Assembly (NCBI GenBank): GCA_022791915.1
Contig: JAAWAB010000002.1
Span: forward strand, 62,001-126,000
DNA: 64,000 bases
Reading direction: 5' to 3'
Source: Clostridia bacterium
Lineage (GTDB): Bacteria; Bacillota; Clostridia; Christensenellales; Pumilibacteraceae
In this document: positions 44,173 to 52,121 of the stretch, one piece after another
Layout: each line of letters begins with the position of its first letter
Position numbering within the stretch: the first letter of the stretch is position 1
Made by a program: the position numbers and the translations under genes
The notes under the pieces: generated by a model
The model's database searches: none
Seen by the model: the letters and a program-made list of their open reading frames with translations, nothing else
Told to the model about the DNA's origin: nothing

Positions 44173-44748
44173 TCAGTTTCCCGCCCGTTTAAGCAATTTA
44201 TCGATTTCCGCATCCATTTCGGATAAATCGGCGGTATCGGCTTCCATTTCGCGCATGATAAGCGCGTCGAACTCGGCGTCCGTTCCCGCGTCGTCCGACA
44301 TAGAGCCGAACAACATTTCCGATTCGTCCATAAAGCCTTCCAGTCCTTCCCGCATGCGCTCGCTCTGCGCCATTGCCGTGCGCATTTTCTTACTTGTGCG
44401 CGCCACGTTGATTTTTCCGTTCAATTCGTTGATTTCTTTACCGAGCGTGCTCATGCCCGAAACGAAATCGCGCGTCACTTCGCTCGCGTCTTTGGTCTGC
44501 TGATTGAGTTCGAGATTGAGCAAAAGTTGCTCCGCCACCTGCGATTGCCGCGTTGCCATTTTCAATCCGCTGATTGCCAGCTTGTATTGCGACGCAATGC
44601 CCTGCTTTTTGGCTTTAATCGCTTCTTCTTTATACCGCGTTTTGGCGGTATTCAACTGCTCGATATACCGTTTGATTTTGCTCATCGCTTTTTTGATGAG
44701 CATTTTCTCTTCTATGCGCTTTTCTTCGGCGCTCTTAAACAATCCCAT
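44173..44748 (-). CDS. ESCRT-III (Snf7/CHMP)-like protein with MIM-like tail
   Basis: This 191-residue protein is a paralogue of the N-terminal 160 residues of the FtsK fusion just upstream. The N-terminus MGLFKSAEEKR resembles the short membrane-inserting start of Snf7. A basic hairpin follows (residues 15-75; KKAMSKIKRYIEQLNTAKTR, GLKMATRQSQVAEQLLLNLE). The middle reads TRDFVSGMSTLGKEINEL and MREGLEGFMDESEMLFGSM, and the acidic tail ends DAEIDKLLKR (179-188). That last motif recurs in the fusion protein (DAEIDELL) and is placed like the MIM motif that Vps4-type MIT domains bind. It is predicted to polymerise on membranes. Confidence 0.78.
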   Translation of the reverse strand: MGLFKSAEEKRIEEKMLIKKAMSKIKRYIEQLNTAKTRYKEEAIKAKKQGIASQYKLAISGLKMATRQSQVAEQLLLNLELNQQTKDASEVTRDFVSGMSTLGKEINELNGKINVARTSKKMRTAMAQSERMREGLEGFMDESEMLFGSMSDDAGTDAEFDALIMREMEADTADLSEMDAEIDKLLKRAGN

Positions 44749-44767
44749 TTTCGATTCTCTCCCCTTT

Positions 44768-46669
44768 TTATGCGTTGGTTTTTGCAGAATGGGTACGCAC
44801 CCATTCGGTTACGCGTTTTAATTCGTCGGTAGATACGAACGGTGCCTGCAACCGTTTGAGTCCGCCGCCCGAAGGCTCGTTGTATAACATGTCGCCGTTG
44901 CCGAGAAGGGCTTCGGCACCGTTCTGCCCCGAAAGCGTAGTGCGACTGTCTTCTTTACGTGCCACCTTAAACGCAATCTGCACGGGGAAATTGTTTTTGA
45001 TTGTGCCCGAAATGACGTCGGTGCTCGGACGCTGGGTGGCAAGCACAAGATGAATCCCGCTCGCCCGCGCTTTTTGACTCAACCTGCGAATCACCGTATC
45101 GAAACTCTTATTGAGCGGACTGGTGGAAATATCGGCATATTCGTCCACAAACACGGCAATATACGGCAACCTGTCGATTGCGTCGCACGTTTTGTTGTAT
45201 TCGTCGATATTGCGGCACCCCTTTTGTACAAGCAAATCGTATCTGCGTTCCATTTCGGCGTTAAGTGTATTAAACAATTCCAGCGCGTCTTCGTCGGTAT
45301 CCACCACCTTATCGGATATAAGATGAGGCGTTCCGTTATACACCGCCATTTCCACCCGCTTAAAATCCACAATGGCAAGCCGCAACGCAGACGGCGAATA
45401 TTTATACATCAGCGACGTAATAAGCGAATGCAGAAAACAACTTTTTCCGCTACCCGTGCTACCCGCAATCATCATGTGCGGCGCTTTTGCCAAATCTTTG
45501 ACTACGGGGGAGCGCTCGATATCCACAGCCAAACAGTACTTCACGCCACCCGCCGCATTCGTAAACGCGTCGGACGCAATCATTTCTTTAAGCCCGATTG
45601 TTTCTCTGCGCGCGTTTGCCACTTCGATTCCGAATGCATTTTTGCCGGGAATGGGCACTTCGAAACGCGCCGATTTGCCCAAACGCATGGCAATATCGGA
45701 AACAAGCGGATCGATTTTCTGCACCGACATACCCGTGGGCATTGCCATTTCCAAACGGGAAAAAGCGGGACCCGCAATGCGATTCACCACCGTAGCGGGC
45801 ACGCCCAACTCGGCAAGCACCTTTTCCGCCGCCGCCGCATCTTCGGCAAGTTCGGCTTCGTTCGCCTGCCGTATAGCGGCGTCGGTCACGTAATCGTCCA
45901 ACAAATCAAGGGGCGGAAATTCGTAATCGTATTGCCCCTGCATATACAGGCGAAGCGCTCCTTTTTCGTCGTCGGGCATAGAAAAAATATCCGGCTTGGG
46001 CGGCTCTGCGGGTTTTGCGGCAGAAGGCGCGGGAATAGGCGCAGACGCAGACGGCGTCGCCACTTTATACACGCGCGGCGGTTCTTGCCGCGCTCTCTCT
46101 TTTTCCGCTTTTTCTTCTTCTGCGGAATCGATTACTTCGTCAAGTTGCGCACCCATTTCGGTTTCTTCTTCCACGGCGGCGCTCACACCCAACAACTCGT
46201 CGATTTCCGCGTCCGAAATTACTCCCGTACTGCTCGAAATCTCGTCGAACATTTCTTCCGATTCCATTAAAAAGCTGTCTAATCCCGCTTGCACGTTTTC
46301 CATGCCCGCAATGGCTTTGCGCAGATTGGACTGCGCGCCTTTAATATCGATACTCTTATTGAGTTTGCCTAAACTGCGGAATATGGTTTCCATACCCGAA
46401 AGAAATTCTTCGGTAATCGCACCCGTATCGCGCATTTGCGACGTGATGTCTATGTTAAGAAGCATTTCCCGCGTGCGTTTGAGTTGCACCACCGTGGTTT
46501 TCAGCCCGCTACGCGCCAAACTGTACGCATGCTTGTCGCCCCGTTTGAGCGCCGCTTGCGCTTTTTCTATGTATTCCCGTTGCGCGGTTTCCAATTTACC
46601 GACGTTGCCCGCAAGTCTGCTTCGCGTGCGTTTGAGTTGCATTCTCTTTTCGAGTTCGCCCTTTGTCAT
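44768..46669 (-). CDS. ESCRT-III-like domain fused to FtsK/SpoIIIE DNA translocase
   Basis: A 633-residue protein. Residues 1-160 are ESCRT-III-like: basic hairpin KLETAQREYIEKAQAALKRG, GLKTTVVQLKRTREMLLNID, then EEFLSGMETIFRSLGKLNKS and AGLDSFLMESEEMFDEISSS, ending DAEIDELL (153-160). Residues 165-230 are an acidic and Pro/Ala linker. Residues 280-633 are an FtsK/SpoIIIE motor: Walker A GSTGSGKS (403-410), LAIVDFKRVEMAVYNGTPHL, Walker B IAVFVDEYAD and the arginine-rich LVLATQRPSTDVISG. No N-terminal membrane helices and no gamma (KOPS-reading) domain are present, so the ESCRT-like part replaces the usual membrane anchor. I infer a DNA pump recruited to an ESCRT-like membrane collar. Confidence 0.85.
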   Translation of the reverse strand: MTKGELEKRMQLKRTRSRLAGNVGKLETAQREYIEKAQAALKRGDKHAYSLARSGLKTTVVQLKRTREMLLNIDITSQMRDTGAITEEFLSGMETIFRSLGKLNKSIDIKGAQSNLRKAIAGMENVQAGLDSFLMESEEMFDEISSSTGVISDAEIDELLGVSAAVEEETEMGAQLDEVIDSAEEEKAEKERARQEPPRVYKVATPSASAPIPAPSAAKPAEPPKPDIFSMPDDEKGALRLYMQGQYDYEFPPLDLLDDYVTDAAIRQANEAELAEDAAAAEKVLAELGVPATVVNRIAGPAFSRLEMAMPTGMSVQKIDPLVSDIAMRLGKSARFEVPIPGKNAFGIEVANARRETIGLKEMIASDAFTNAAGGVKYCLAVDIERSPVVKDLAKAPHMMIAGSTGSGKSCFLHSLITSLMYKYSPSALRLAIVDFKRVEMAVYNGTPHLISDKVVDTDEDALELFNTLNAEMERRYDLLVQKGCRNIDEYNKTCDAIDRLPYIAVFVDEYADISTSPLNKSFDTVIRRLSQKARASGIHLVLATQRPSTDVISGTIKNNFPVQIAFKVARKEDSRTTLSGQNGAEALLGNGDMLYNEPSGGGLKRLQAPFVSTDELKRVTEWVRTHSAKTNA

Positions 46670-46706
46670 GCGCGTATCCTCACTTCCTTCCTTTTTTCAC
46701 CTATTC

Positions 46707-46712
46707 ATTATA
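46707..46712 (-). promoter_or_regulatory. Possible internal -10 element upstream of the FtsK fusion gene
   Basis: The 96-base gap between the second YbjN-like gene and the FtsK fusion is AT-rich and contains TATAAT on the minus strand, 38 bases before the ATG at 46669, but no good -35. A weak internal promoter is possible. Confidence 0.3.
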
Positions 46713-46765
46713 AATATATCAGTTTATTTCCCGATAAAAATTACATAAAAATTTGATTAAAATTT

Positions 46766-47239
46766 TTACTTTTTAAGTGATGCAAGAAAATCCTTGACGC
46801 TCATCAAGCCTTTATTCACGGCAAACAATTTATCGTTATATTCTTCTATTATCGAATAAGCAGTGGCAACAAGCACTTTGCCGTACTCGGACGAAAAGCC
46901 CTCCACTCCCGTAAGATATTCGTTGTTTTCATACGAACATACGCCTTTATCGAAATACAGGCAGAATTTTCCGTAGGCAATGCGCGCATTGATTGCGGCA
47001 ATCGCCATGGCAACGTCTACCGCCTTTTCCTTTTTGATTTCAAACGGCAACCGACTGTACGTTTCCACGCGGTTGTTTTCGGCATTTACGGAAAACATCA
47101 GCGTAACGGGAAAATCGTCGCCCGTAACGGTGATGAACACGGTATTTTTTTCGCGGTCTGCGTCGTATTTGAGTTTAGTCTCGTCCATATAATCGGTAAT
47201 CGCCGTTATGACGGCGGTCGCTTTTTGGGTATCGTTCAT
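46766..47239 (-). CDS. YbjN-like protein, second copy
   Basis: This 157-residue acidic protein has the layout of the YbjN / type III chaperone-like fold: N-terminal helix (VITAITDYMDETKLKYD), central strands (TVFITVTGDDFPVTLMFSV), and a helix with the hydrophobic pattern KKEKAVDVAMAIAAINA. A strand pair follows (GKFCLYFDKGVCSYE), then a C-terminal helix (LFAVNKGLMSVKDFLASL). It is a clear paralogue of the gene 18 bases upstream. YbjN-like proteins act as small protein-binding chaperones or regulators. A role as cofactor or chaperone for the ESCRT-like subunits is inference from position. Confidence 0.75.
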   Translation of the reverse strand: MNDTQKATAVITAITDYMDETKLKYDADREKNTVFITVTGDDFPVTLMFSVNAENNRVETYSRLPFEIKKEKAVDVAMAIAAINARIAYGKFCLYFDKGVCSYENNEYLTGVEGFSSEYGKVLVATAYSIIEEYNDKLFAVNKGLMSVKDFLASLKK

Positions 47240-47257
47240 GATTGCTTTCCTCCCGTT

Positions 47258-47725
47258 TTACAGTTGTGCCGCAAATTCTTTTACGGTCATCAGTCCCTTA
47301 TTTATGGCAAACAATTTGTCGTTATACTTTTCGATTGCCGAAAAAGCGGATAAAATTACCTGTTCGGCATACGCTTCCCCAAAACCCGAAAGCCCCGTGA
47401 AAATTTCGTTGGATTCGTAACTGCAATAATCGTTATCCAAATCGACGCAAAACGTTCCGACGGCGAGCACCTGATTGATATACGTAGTTGCCATAACAAG
47501 GTCTACAAGTTTTTCCTTCTGTACTTCAAACGGAATCTTGCTGAAAACAAACGTGCGTTCGTTTTCTTCTTCCACCTTAAAAAGTACGGTCATAGGAAAA
47601 TCTTCGCCCGTAAGTTGCAACACGATACTGCGCTCGCTTTCGTCTTTACCGTATTTATAGTTTTTGTCGTCGAGATAGGCGCAAAAACAGGAAAACACCG
47701 CATCCGCTCTCTCTTTTTTTGTCAT
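47258..47725 (-). CDS. YbjN-like protein, first copy
   Basis: A 155-residue protein, first structural gene of the operon after the leader. It shares the plan and many positions with the next gene: DDFPMTVLFKVEEENERTF, VQKEKLVDLVMATTYINQV, GTFCVDLDNDYCSYESNEIF and LFAINKGLMTVKEFAAQL. The shared DDFP, SYExNE and NKGLM motifs show a tandem duplication with later divergence, perhaps to form a heterodimer. The ribosome site AAAGGAGAAAG precedes the ATG. The fold assignment to YbjN (type III chaperone-like) is by pattern; the function is not known. Confidence 0.75.
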   Translation of the reverse strand: MTKKERADAVFSCFCAYLDDKNYKYGKDESERSIVLQLTGEDFPMTVLFKVEEENERTFVFSKIPFEVQKEKLVDLVMATTYINQVLAVGTFCVDLDNDYCSYESNEIFTGLSGFGEAYAEQVILSAFSAIEKYNDKLFAINKGLMTVKEFAAQL

Positions 47726-47784
47726 ATTTCTTTCTCCTTTCCGAAACTTGTTTGTTTTTATTTGCTTGTCCGCTACAACGACAA

Positions 47785-47808
47785 AAGCGGGAAACGTATT
47801 TCCCGCTT
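47785..47808 (-). promoter_or_regulatory. Leader hairpin upstream of the YbjN genes
   Basis: AAGCGGGAAA (47785-47794) and TTTCCCGCTT (47799-47808) form a perfect 10-base stem with a 4-base loop, followed in the minus direction by a short T-run (TTTG). Its 5' edge overlaps the stop codon of a 29-codon ORF. It could act as an attenuator or weak terminator in the operon leader. Confidence 0.6.
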
Positions 47809-47896
47809 ACCGTGCAACATACGCATGTACGCTCGCACACACGGAATTTTGGCTAACTACGGCTGTTTTTTCTTCCGTTTCCGAATACACTGCCAC
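47807..47896 (-). CDS. Short leader ORF, 29 codons
   Basis: A GTG start at 47896 has a perfect GGAGG six bases upstream. The product (MAVYSETEEKTAVVSQNSVC, then nine more residues) matches nothing I recognise. The frame ends at TAA exactly at the base of the leader hairpin and begins about 33 bases after the promoter. That layout resembles leader peptides of attenuation systems, though no run of one amino acid is present (valine and alanine are the most common). It could also be a small real protein. Confidence 0.5.
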   Translation of the reverse strand: MAVYSETEEKTAVVSQNSVCASVHAYVAR

Positions 47897-47935
47897 TTGC
47901 ATCCTCCGTGCGAATTTTCCCTTTATCTTTATGTA

Positions 47936-47964
47936 ATTATACACCATAGGCGTCCATTCGTCAA
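47936..47964 (-). promoter_or_regulatory. Main promoter of the ESCRT-like operon
   Basis: On the minus strand TTGACG (47964-47959) and TATAAT (47941-47936) are exactly 17 bases apart, predicting a start near 47929. The -35 overlaps the stop codon of the upstream small membrane protein gene. Confidence 0.75.
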
Positions 47965-48212
47965 CGATTTTCTTCACCGTCGGTTTGTTCCCCGTTCGAA
48001 GTATCGTCGGCTTTGGGGCGGGGACGCACGCGGTTATACACCAAAAACGCAATGCTACCCGCAAAGAACACAAGCAGAATTACGATATTCCATACGACGT
48101 ACGCCGCTCCGGACATATCTCTGCGGGAAAGCGCAATAAGCCCTATAATTGCCAACGCATATTGCGCCGCAATCGCGGGAGCAAGCGCCACCCATACCGA
48201 AACACACAACAT
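47961..48212 (-). CDS. Small membrane protein with two helices
   Basis: This 83-residue protein has two hydrophobic helices (residues 3-28 and 38-60) and a charged C-terminal tail (NRVRPRPKADDTSNGEQ). The helix pair looks like the PLD nuclease N-terminal (PLDc_N) type of short membrane module, but I cannot be sure. The start has AAGGAG upstream and the gene lies 21 bases after the ABC exporter, so it belongs to that operon. It may assist the exporter or be independent. Confidence 0.65.
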   Translation of the reverse strand: MLCVSVWVALAPAIAAQYALAIIGLIALSRRDMSGAAYVVWNIVILLVFFAGSIAFLVYNRVRPRPKADDTSNGEQTDGEENR

Positions 48213-48233
48213 ACCCTTTTCTCCTTTCGGAAA

Positions 48234-50135
48234 TCAGTCCAACTCGAACGCGCCCGTATACAGTTGATAGTATTTGCCCTTTTTTTCGAGCAGTTGCGCA
48301 TGATTGCCGCTTTCGATGATTCTGCCGTGTTCGAGCACCATGATTACGTCGGCGGTGCGCACGGTAGAAAGACGGTGCGCAATAATGAACACGGTACGCC
48401 CGCGCATCAGTCGGTCGCACCCAGCCTGCACGATTGCCTCGGTGCGCGTATCGATACTGCTTGTTGCCTCGTCCATTATCATGACGGGAGTGTTCGCCAC
48501 AGCCGCGCGCGCAATGCTCAACAACTGCCGTTGCCCTTGCGAAAGATTGGCGCCGTCGCTCGTGAGAAGGGTATCGTATCCTTCGGGCAAACGGGTAACG
48601 AAATCGTGCGCACCCGCAAGTTTTGCCGCCGCTTCCACTTCTTCGTCGGTGGCGTCCAGCCTGCCGTAGCGTATGTTTTCACGCACGGTGCCCGTGAACA
48701 GGTTGGTGTCCTGTAATACCATGCCGAGCGAGCGGCGCAGGTCGTTCTTTTTGATTTTGTTGATATTGATACCGTCATAGCGGATTTTGCCGTCGGCGAT
48801 ATCGTAAAACCGATTGATTAGATTGGTTATGGTGGTTTTGCCCGCGCCCGTAGAACCCACAAAGGCAATGCGCTGCCCCGGCTTTGCTTCCACCGTCACG
48901 TTATGCAAAACCGTTTTTCCTTCTTCGTAAGCAAAATCCACGTCATCGAGCAATATGTGTCCTTTCAGTTCGGTATACGTAACGGTACCGAGCGCATTGT
49001 GCGGGTGCCGCCATGCCCAACGCTCCGTGCGTTCGGACGATTCGGTAAGATTGCCGTTTTCGTCCTCTTTTGCATAAACGAGCGTCACGTATCCTTCGTC
49101 CGTTTCGGGCTTTTCGTCCAAAAGCGCAAATACGCGACTTGCTCCCGCACGGGAAAGCACCACCGCATTCACCGTTTGCGCAAGTTGCATTACGTTGTTG
49201 GAAAATCCGCGACTCATTGTGAGAAAAGACACCACCACACCCACAGTGAGCGTGCCCATGCCGGTAAGCCCCACGTTTTTCACGCCGCCGAGCATCATAG
49301 CGCCGCCCGCAAACGCAAGCACAACGTATAACAGGTTGCCGATGTTGCCCACAATGGGACCGAGAATATTGGCAAAACCGTTGGCTTTGTCGGCGCAGTC
49401 GAACAATTCGTCGTTTATGGCGTCGAACCCTTTTTCGGCGGCGCTCTCATGGCAAAACACTTTAACCACTTTTTGCCCGTTCATCATTTCTTCCACGTAC
49501 CCTTCGGTTTTGGCAATGGCTTTTTGCTGGCGGATAAAGTTGCGCGAACTGACGCTGCTTACAAAACGCGTGGCAACTATCATCAACGCGCTGCCGCCCA
49601 ACACAATCAGCGTAAGCCAAACGCTGTAACGAAGCATAACCGCCAAAAAGAACACAAGCATAATTACCGAACAGAGAATCTGCGGAATACACCCCATGGC
49701 AAGTTGCATGATTGCGTCCACGTCGTTGGTGTACGTGCTCATGATATCGCCGTGCGTATTGCGGTCGAAATACTTTACGGGAAGCGACTGCATTTTGTTG
49801 AACATATCCACGCGAATCTGTTTGAGAAACTTGTGCGCCACCACCGCCATGAGTTGGGTGTGCCCCAACACGCACAGAATGGCTACCGCATAAAATCCGC
49901 CCATGGCGCCGAGCGCGCGCAACAACGCCCGCCAGTCGAGCGCTCCCGATTTGAGCGCGGGCGTAATGTACGAATCGATAACGGTCTGCAAAAACATAGA
50001 CGACGCCACGTTTGCCGCGCTCGGCACGAGTACGAACAGAATAATAAGAAAAATCTGCCACTTGTAATGCGAAAACAGATATGTAAGCAGTCTGCCCATA
50101 ACGCGCTGTTTTTCTTTCTTTTTATCTGCTTTCAT
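48234..50135 (-). CDS. ABC exporter half-transporter, catalytically complete subunit
   Basis: I start at ATG 50135 (MKADKKKEKQRVMGRLL) with AAGGAG upstream; the frame is open to 50243. The 633-residue protein has six membrane helices followed by the ATPase: Walker A GSTGAGKTTI, Q-loop GMVLQDTNLFTG, signature LSQGQRQLLSIARA, Walker B MIMDEATSSID with the catalytic Glu, and H-loop AHRLSTV. It overlaps the partner gene by 14 bases. Together they form a type IV heterodimeric exporter of the MdlA/MdlB or TM287/288 kind, which exports drugs, lipids or peptides. Confidence 0.93.
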   Translation of the reverse strand: MKADKKKEKQRVMGRLLTYLFSHYKWQIFLIILFVLVPSAANVASSMFLQTVIDSYITPALKSGALDWRALLRALGAMGGFYAVAILCVLGHTQLMAVVAHKFLKQIRVDMFNKMQSLPVKYFDRNTHGDIMSTYTNDVDAIMQLAMGCIPQILCSVIMLVFFLAVMLRYSVWLTLIVLGGSALMIVATRFVSSVSSRNFIRQQKAIAKTEGYVEEMMNGQKVVKVFCHESAAEKGFDAINDELFDCADKANGFANILGPIVGNIGNLLYVVLAFAGGAMMLGGVKNVGLTGMGTLTVGVVVSFLTMSRGFSNNVMQLAQTVNAVVLSRAGASRVFALLDEKPETDEGYVTLVYAKEDENGNLTESSERTERWAWRHPHNALGTVTYTELKGHILLDDVDFAYEEGKTVLHNVTVEAKPGQRIAFVGSTGAGKTTITNLINRFYDIADGKIRYDGININKIKKNDLRRSLGMVLQDTNLFTGTVRENIRYGRLDATDEEVEAAAKLAGAHDFVTRLPEGYDTLLTSDGANLSQGQRQLLSIARAAVANTPVMIMDEATSSIDTRTEAIVQAGCDRLMRGRTVFIIAHRLSTVRTADVIMVLEHGRIIESGNHAQLLEKKGKYYQLYTGAFELD

Positions 50136-51915
50136 GCGTTTCTCCTTCTTGTACGTTTTCGTCGGTCTTGTTTTGCGAGTCGTACACTTCGCGATAAATG
50201 GCGTTAGACGCGAGCAATTCTTCGTGCGTCCCCACTGCGTCAATTCGCCCGTTATCCATTACCACGATTCGGTCGCACTCCTGTACCGACGCGGTTCGCT
50301 GGGCAATGATGATTTTGGTGGTATCGGGAATTTCGTCGCGGAACGCTTTGCGAATCAACGCGTCGGTACGCGTGTCTACGGCGCTCGTCGAATCGTCCAA
50401 AATGAGAATTTTGGGCTTTTTGAGCAATGCGCGCGCAATCGTCAGGCGCTGTTTCTGCCCGCCCGACACGTTGGTGCCGCCCTGTTCGATAAAGGTTTCG
50501 TACCCGTCGGGGAATGACGACACGAATTCGTCGGCACAGGCAAGACGCGCCGCATGCCGCAACTGTTCGGGCGTGGCGTCGGGGTTGCCCCAACGCAGGT
50601 TTTCGGCAATCGTGCCCGAAAACAATAAATTCTTCTGTAAAACCATTGCCACGTTATCGCGCAGTGCTTGCAAATCGTAGTCGCGCACGTCTTTGCCGCC
50701 CACGCGAACAACGCCGTTTTGCGCGTCGTAAAGACGGGGAATCATCTGCACAAGCGACGTTTTACCGCTACCCGTTCCGCCCAAAATGCCGATGGTTTCT
50801 CCGCTTTTTATATGTAATTCAATGTTCTCCAAAGCGTTTTTCTCGGCAGACGCCGCATATTTGAAGTTTACGCCGCAAAAGTCCACCGAACCGTCCGACA
50901 CTTCGGCAACCGCGTTTTCGGGCGAAACAATATCGCTCTGTTCGTTGAGCACTTCGGCAATCCGCTTGGCAGACGCCGACGCCATTACCACTTGCACGAG
51001 TACCATGGCAAGCATCATCATGGAAGAAAGAATCTGCCCTGCGTAGGCGAACAGACTCGCCATATCGCCCGTGCTCAACTTGCCCCATACGGGAGTGTCG
51101 CCGTCAAATCCGCCGAACGTTTCCACGGTGAACTTGGCCCCCAACGCACAAATAAGCAACATAACCGAAAAGATACAGAACCACATCACGGGATTGGACG
51201 TTGCGAGAATCCGCTCGGCGCGCGTAAAATCGCGGCGAATGGATTCGGCGTTGTTGTTGAATTTGTTACGTTCGAAATCTTCCCGCACATACGTTTTCAC
51301 TACGCGCATACCTTTAATATTCTCGTGCACCGATTCGTTAAGCGTATCGTATTGCTTGATAACCCGCACGAATATGGGGTGCGCCTTCAAAATGATAAGC
51401 GTCATGGAAATACCCAGCACAGGTAGAATCGCCAAAAAAATGCACGCCATTTTCACGTTGATTGTAAACGACATAACAAGCGCGGTAATCAGCATAAGCG
51501 GAAAACGTACCGCCATACGAATCACCATCATATACGCATTCTGCACGTTGGTTACGTCGGTAGTAAGGCGCGTAACAAGTCCCGACGCGGAAAATTTGTC
51601 TATATTCCCGAACGAAAAATTCTGCACCTTATAGAATAGGTCATGACGCAAATTGTGCGCAAAACCGCACGACGCTCGCGCGGCAAGTCTGCCCGCCGCC
51701 GTGCCGCACACAAGCGACACCATTGCCATGGCAAGCAGAATAACCCCGAATTTGATTACGGGGCGCATATTGTCGCCGTATAACGAATCGAGCAAACGCG
51801 CCATTACAAGCGGAATAAAACATTCGAGCGCCACTTCGAGCGTCATGAAAACGGGTGTAAGAACAGACGGGCGTTTGTATTCGCGCACGCTCTTTGCCAA
51901 AGTTTTGAGTACCAT
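50122..51915 (-). CDS. ABC exporter half-transporter, subunit with degenerate site
   Basis: A 597-residue half-transporter with six membrane helices and an ATPase with Walker A GGTGSGKTSL, signature VSGGQKQRLTIARA and Walker B ILILDDSTSAVDT. The residue after the Walker B Asp is Asp, not the catalytic Glu, so this subunit likely holds the degenerate site of a heterodimer, as in TM287/TM288. A strong promoter at 51948-51976 serves it. A palindrome at 52021-52037 may bind a regulator. Confidence 0.93.
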   Translation of the reverse strand: MVLKTLAKSVREYKRPSVLTPVFMTLEVALECFIPLVMARLLDSLYGDNMRPVIKFGVILLAMAMVSLVCGTAAGRLAARASCGFAHNLRHDLFYKVQNFSFGNIDKFSASGLVTRLTTDVTNVQNAYMMVIRMAVRFPLMLITALVMSFTINVKMACIFLAILPVLGISMTLIILKAHPIFVRVIKQYDTLNESVHENIKGMRVVKTYVREDFERNKFNNNAESIRRDFTRAERILATSNPVMWFCIFSVMLLICALGAKFTVETFGGFDGDTPVWGKLSTGDMASLFAYAGQILSSMMMLAMVLVQVVMASASAKRIAEVLNEQSDIVSPENAVAEVSDGSVDFCGVNFKYAASAEKNALENIELHIKSGETIGILGGTGSGKTSLVQMIPRLYDAQNGVVRVGGKDVRDYDLQALRDNVAMVLQKNLLFSGTIAENLRWGNPDATPEQLRHAARLACADEFVSSFPDGYETFIEQGGTNVSGGQKQRLTIARALLKKPKILILDDSTSAVDTRTDALIRKAFRDEIPDTTKIIIAQRTASVQECDRIVVMDNGRIDAVGTHEELLASNAIYREVYDSQNKTDENVQEGETHESR

Positions 51916-51947
51916 AAAATTCGTATTTCCTCCGAGTTTACCCGTAT

Positions 51948-51976
51948 AGTATAAAAGATTAAATTTTTATTGTCAA
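51948..51976 (-). promoter_or_regulatory. Promoter of the ABC exporter operon
   Basis: On the minus strand TTGACA (51976-51971) and TATACT (51953-51948) are 17 bases apart, predicting a start near 51941, 26 bases before the ATG. Confidence 0.8.
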
Positions 51977-52020
51977 CCGCCTTGTGCGGATTTTACGGTA
52001 AAAATCACACCGTTTCAACA

Positions 52021-52037
52021 ATACTGATTATCAGTAT
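52021..52037. promoter_or_regulatory. Palindromic operator-like site upstream of the ABC exporter
   Basis: ATACTGAT-T-ATCAGTAT is a perfect dyad with 8-base arms, about 45 bases upstream of the exporter -35. It is typical in size for a dimeric regulator such as a MarR or TetR type; no regulator gene is next to it. Confidence 0.55.
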
Positions 52038-52046
52038 AGCACACTA

Positions 52047-52055
52047 CCCCCCCCC
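52047..52055. repeat. Homopolymer tract, nine C
   Basis: Nine consecutive C in the intergenic stretch 51916-52372, just beyond the palindrome. Downstream (52056-52090) the sequence can fold with GGGG and runs of T, but no gene needs a plus-strand terminator here. Confidence 0.75.
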
Positions 52056-52121
52056 GACAAGTAATCGGAAGGGGTTTTTGGGTTTTTTTCGTAATTTTTT
52101 GTTGTTAAGTGTTTTTTACAA

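Noticed and set aside
27656-47725. The big operon as a prophage or contractile injection system
   Set aside because: No capsid, tail, portal, terminase, integrase or attachment sites are seen; the SPFH protein resembles YdjI rather than phage structural proteins.
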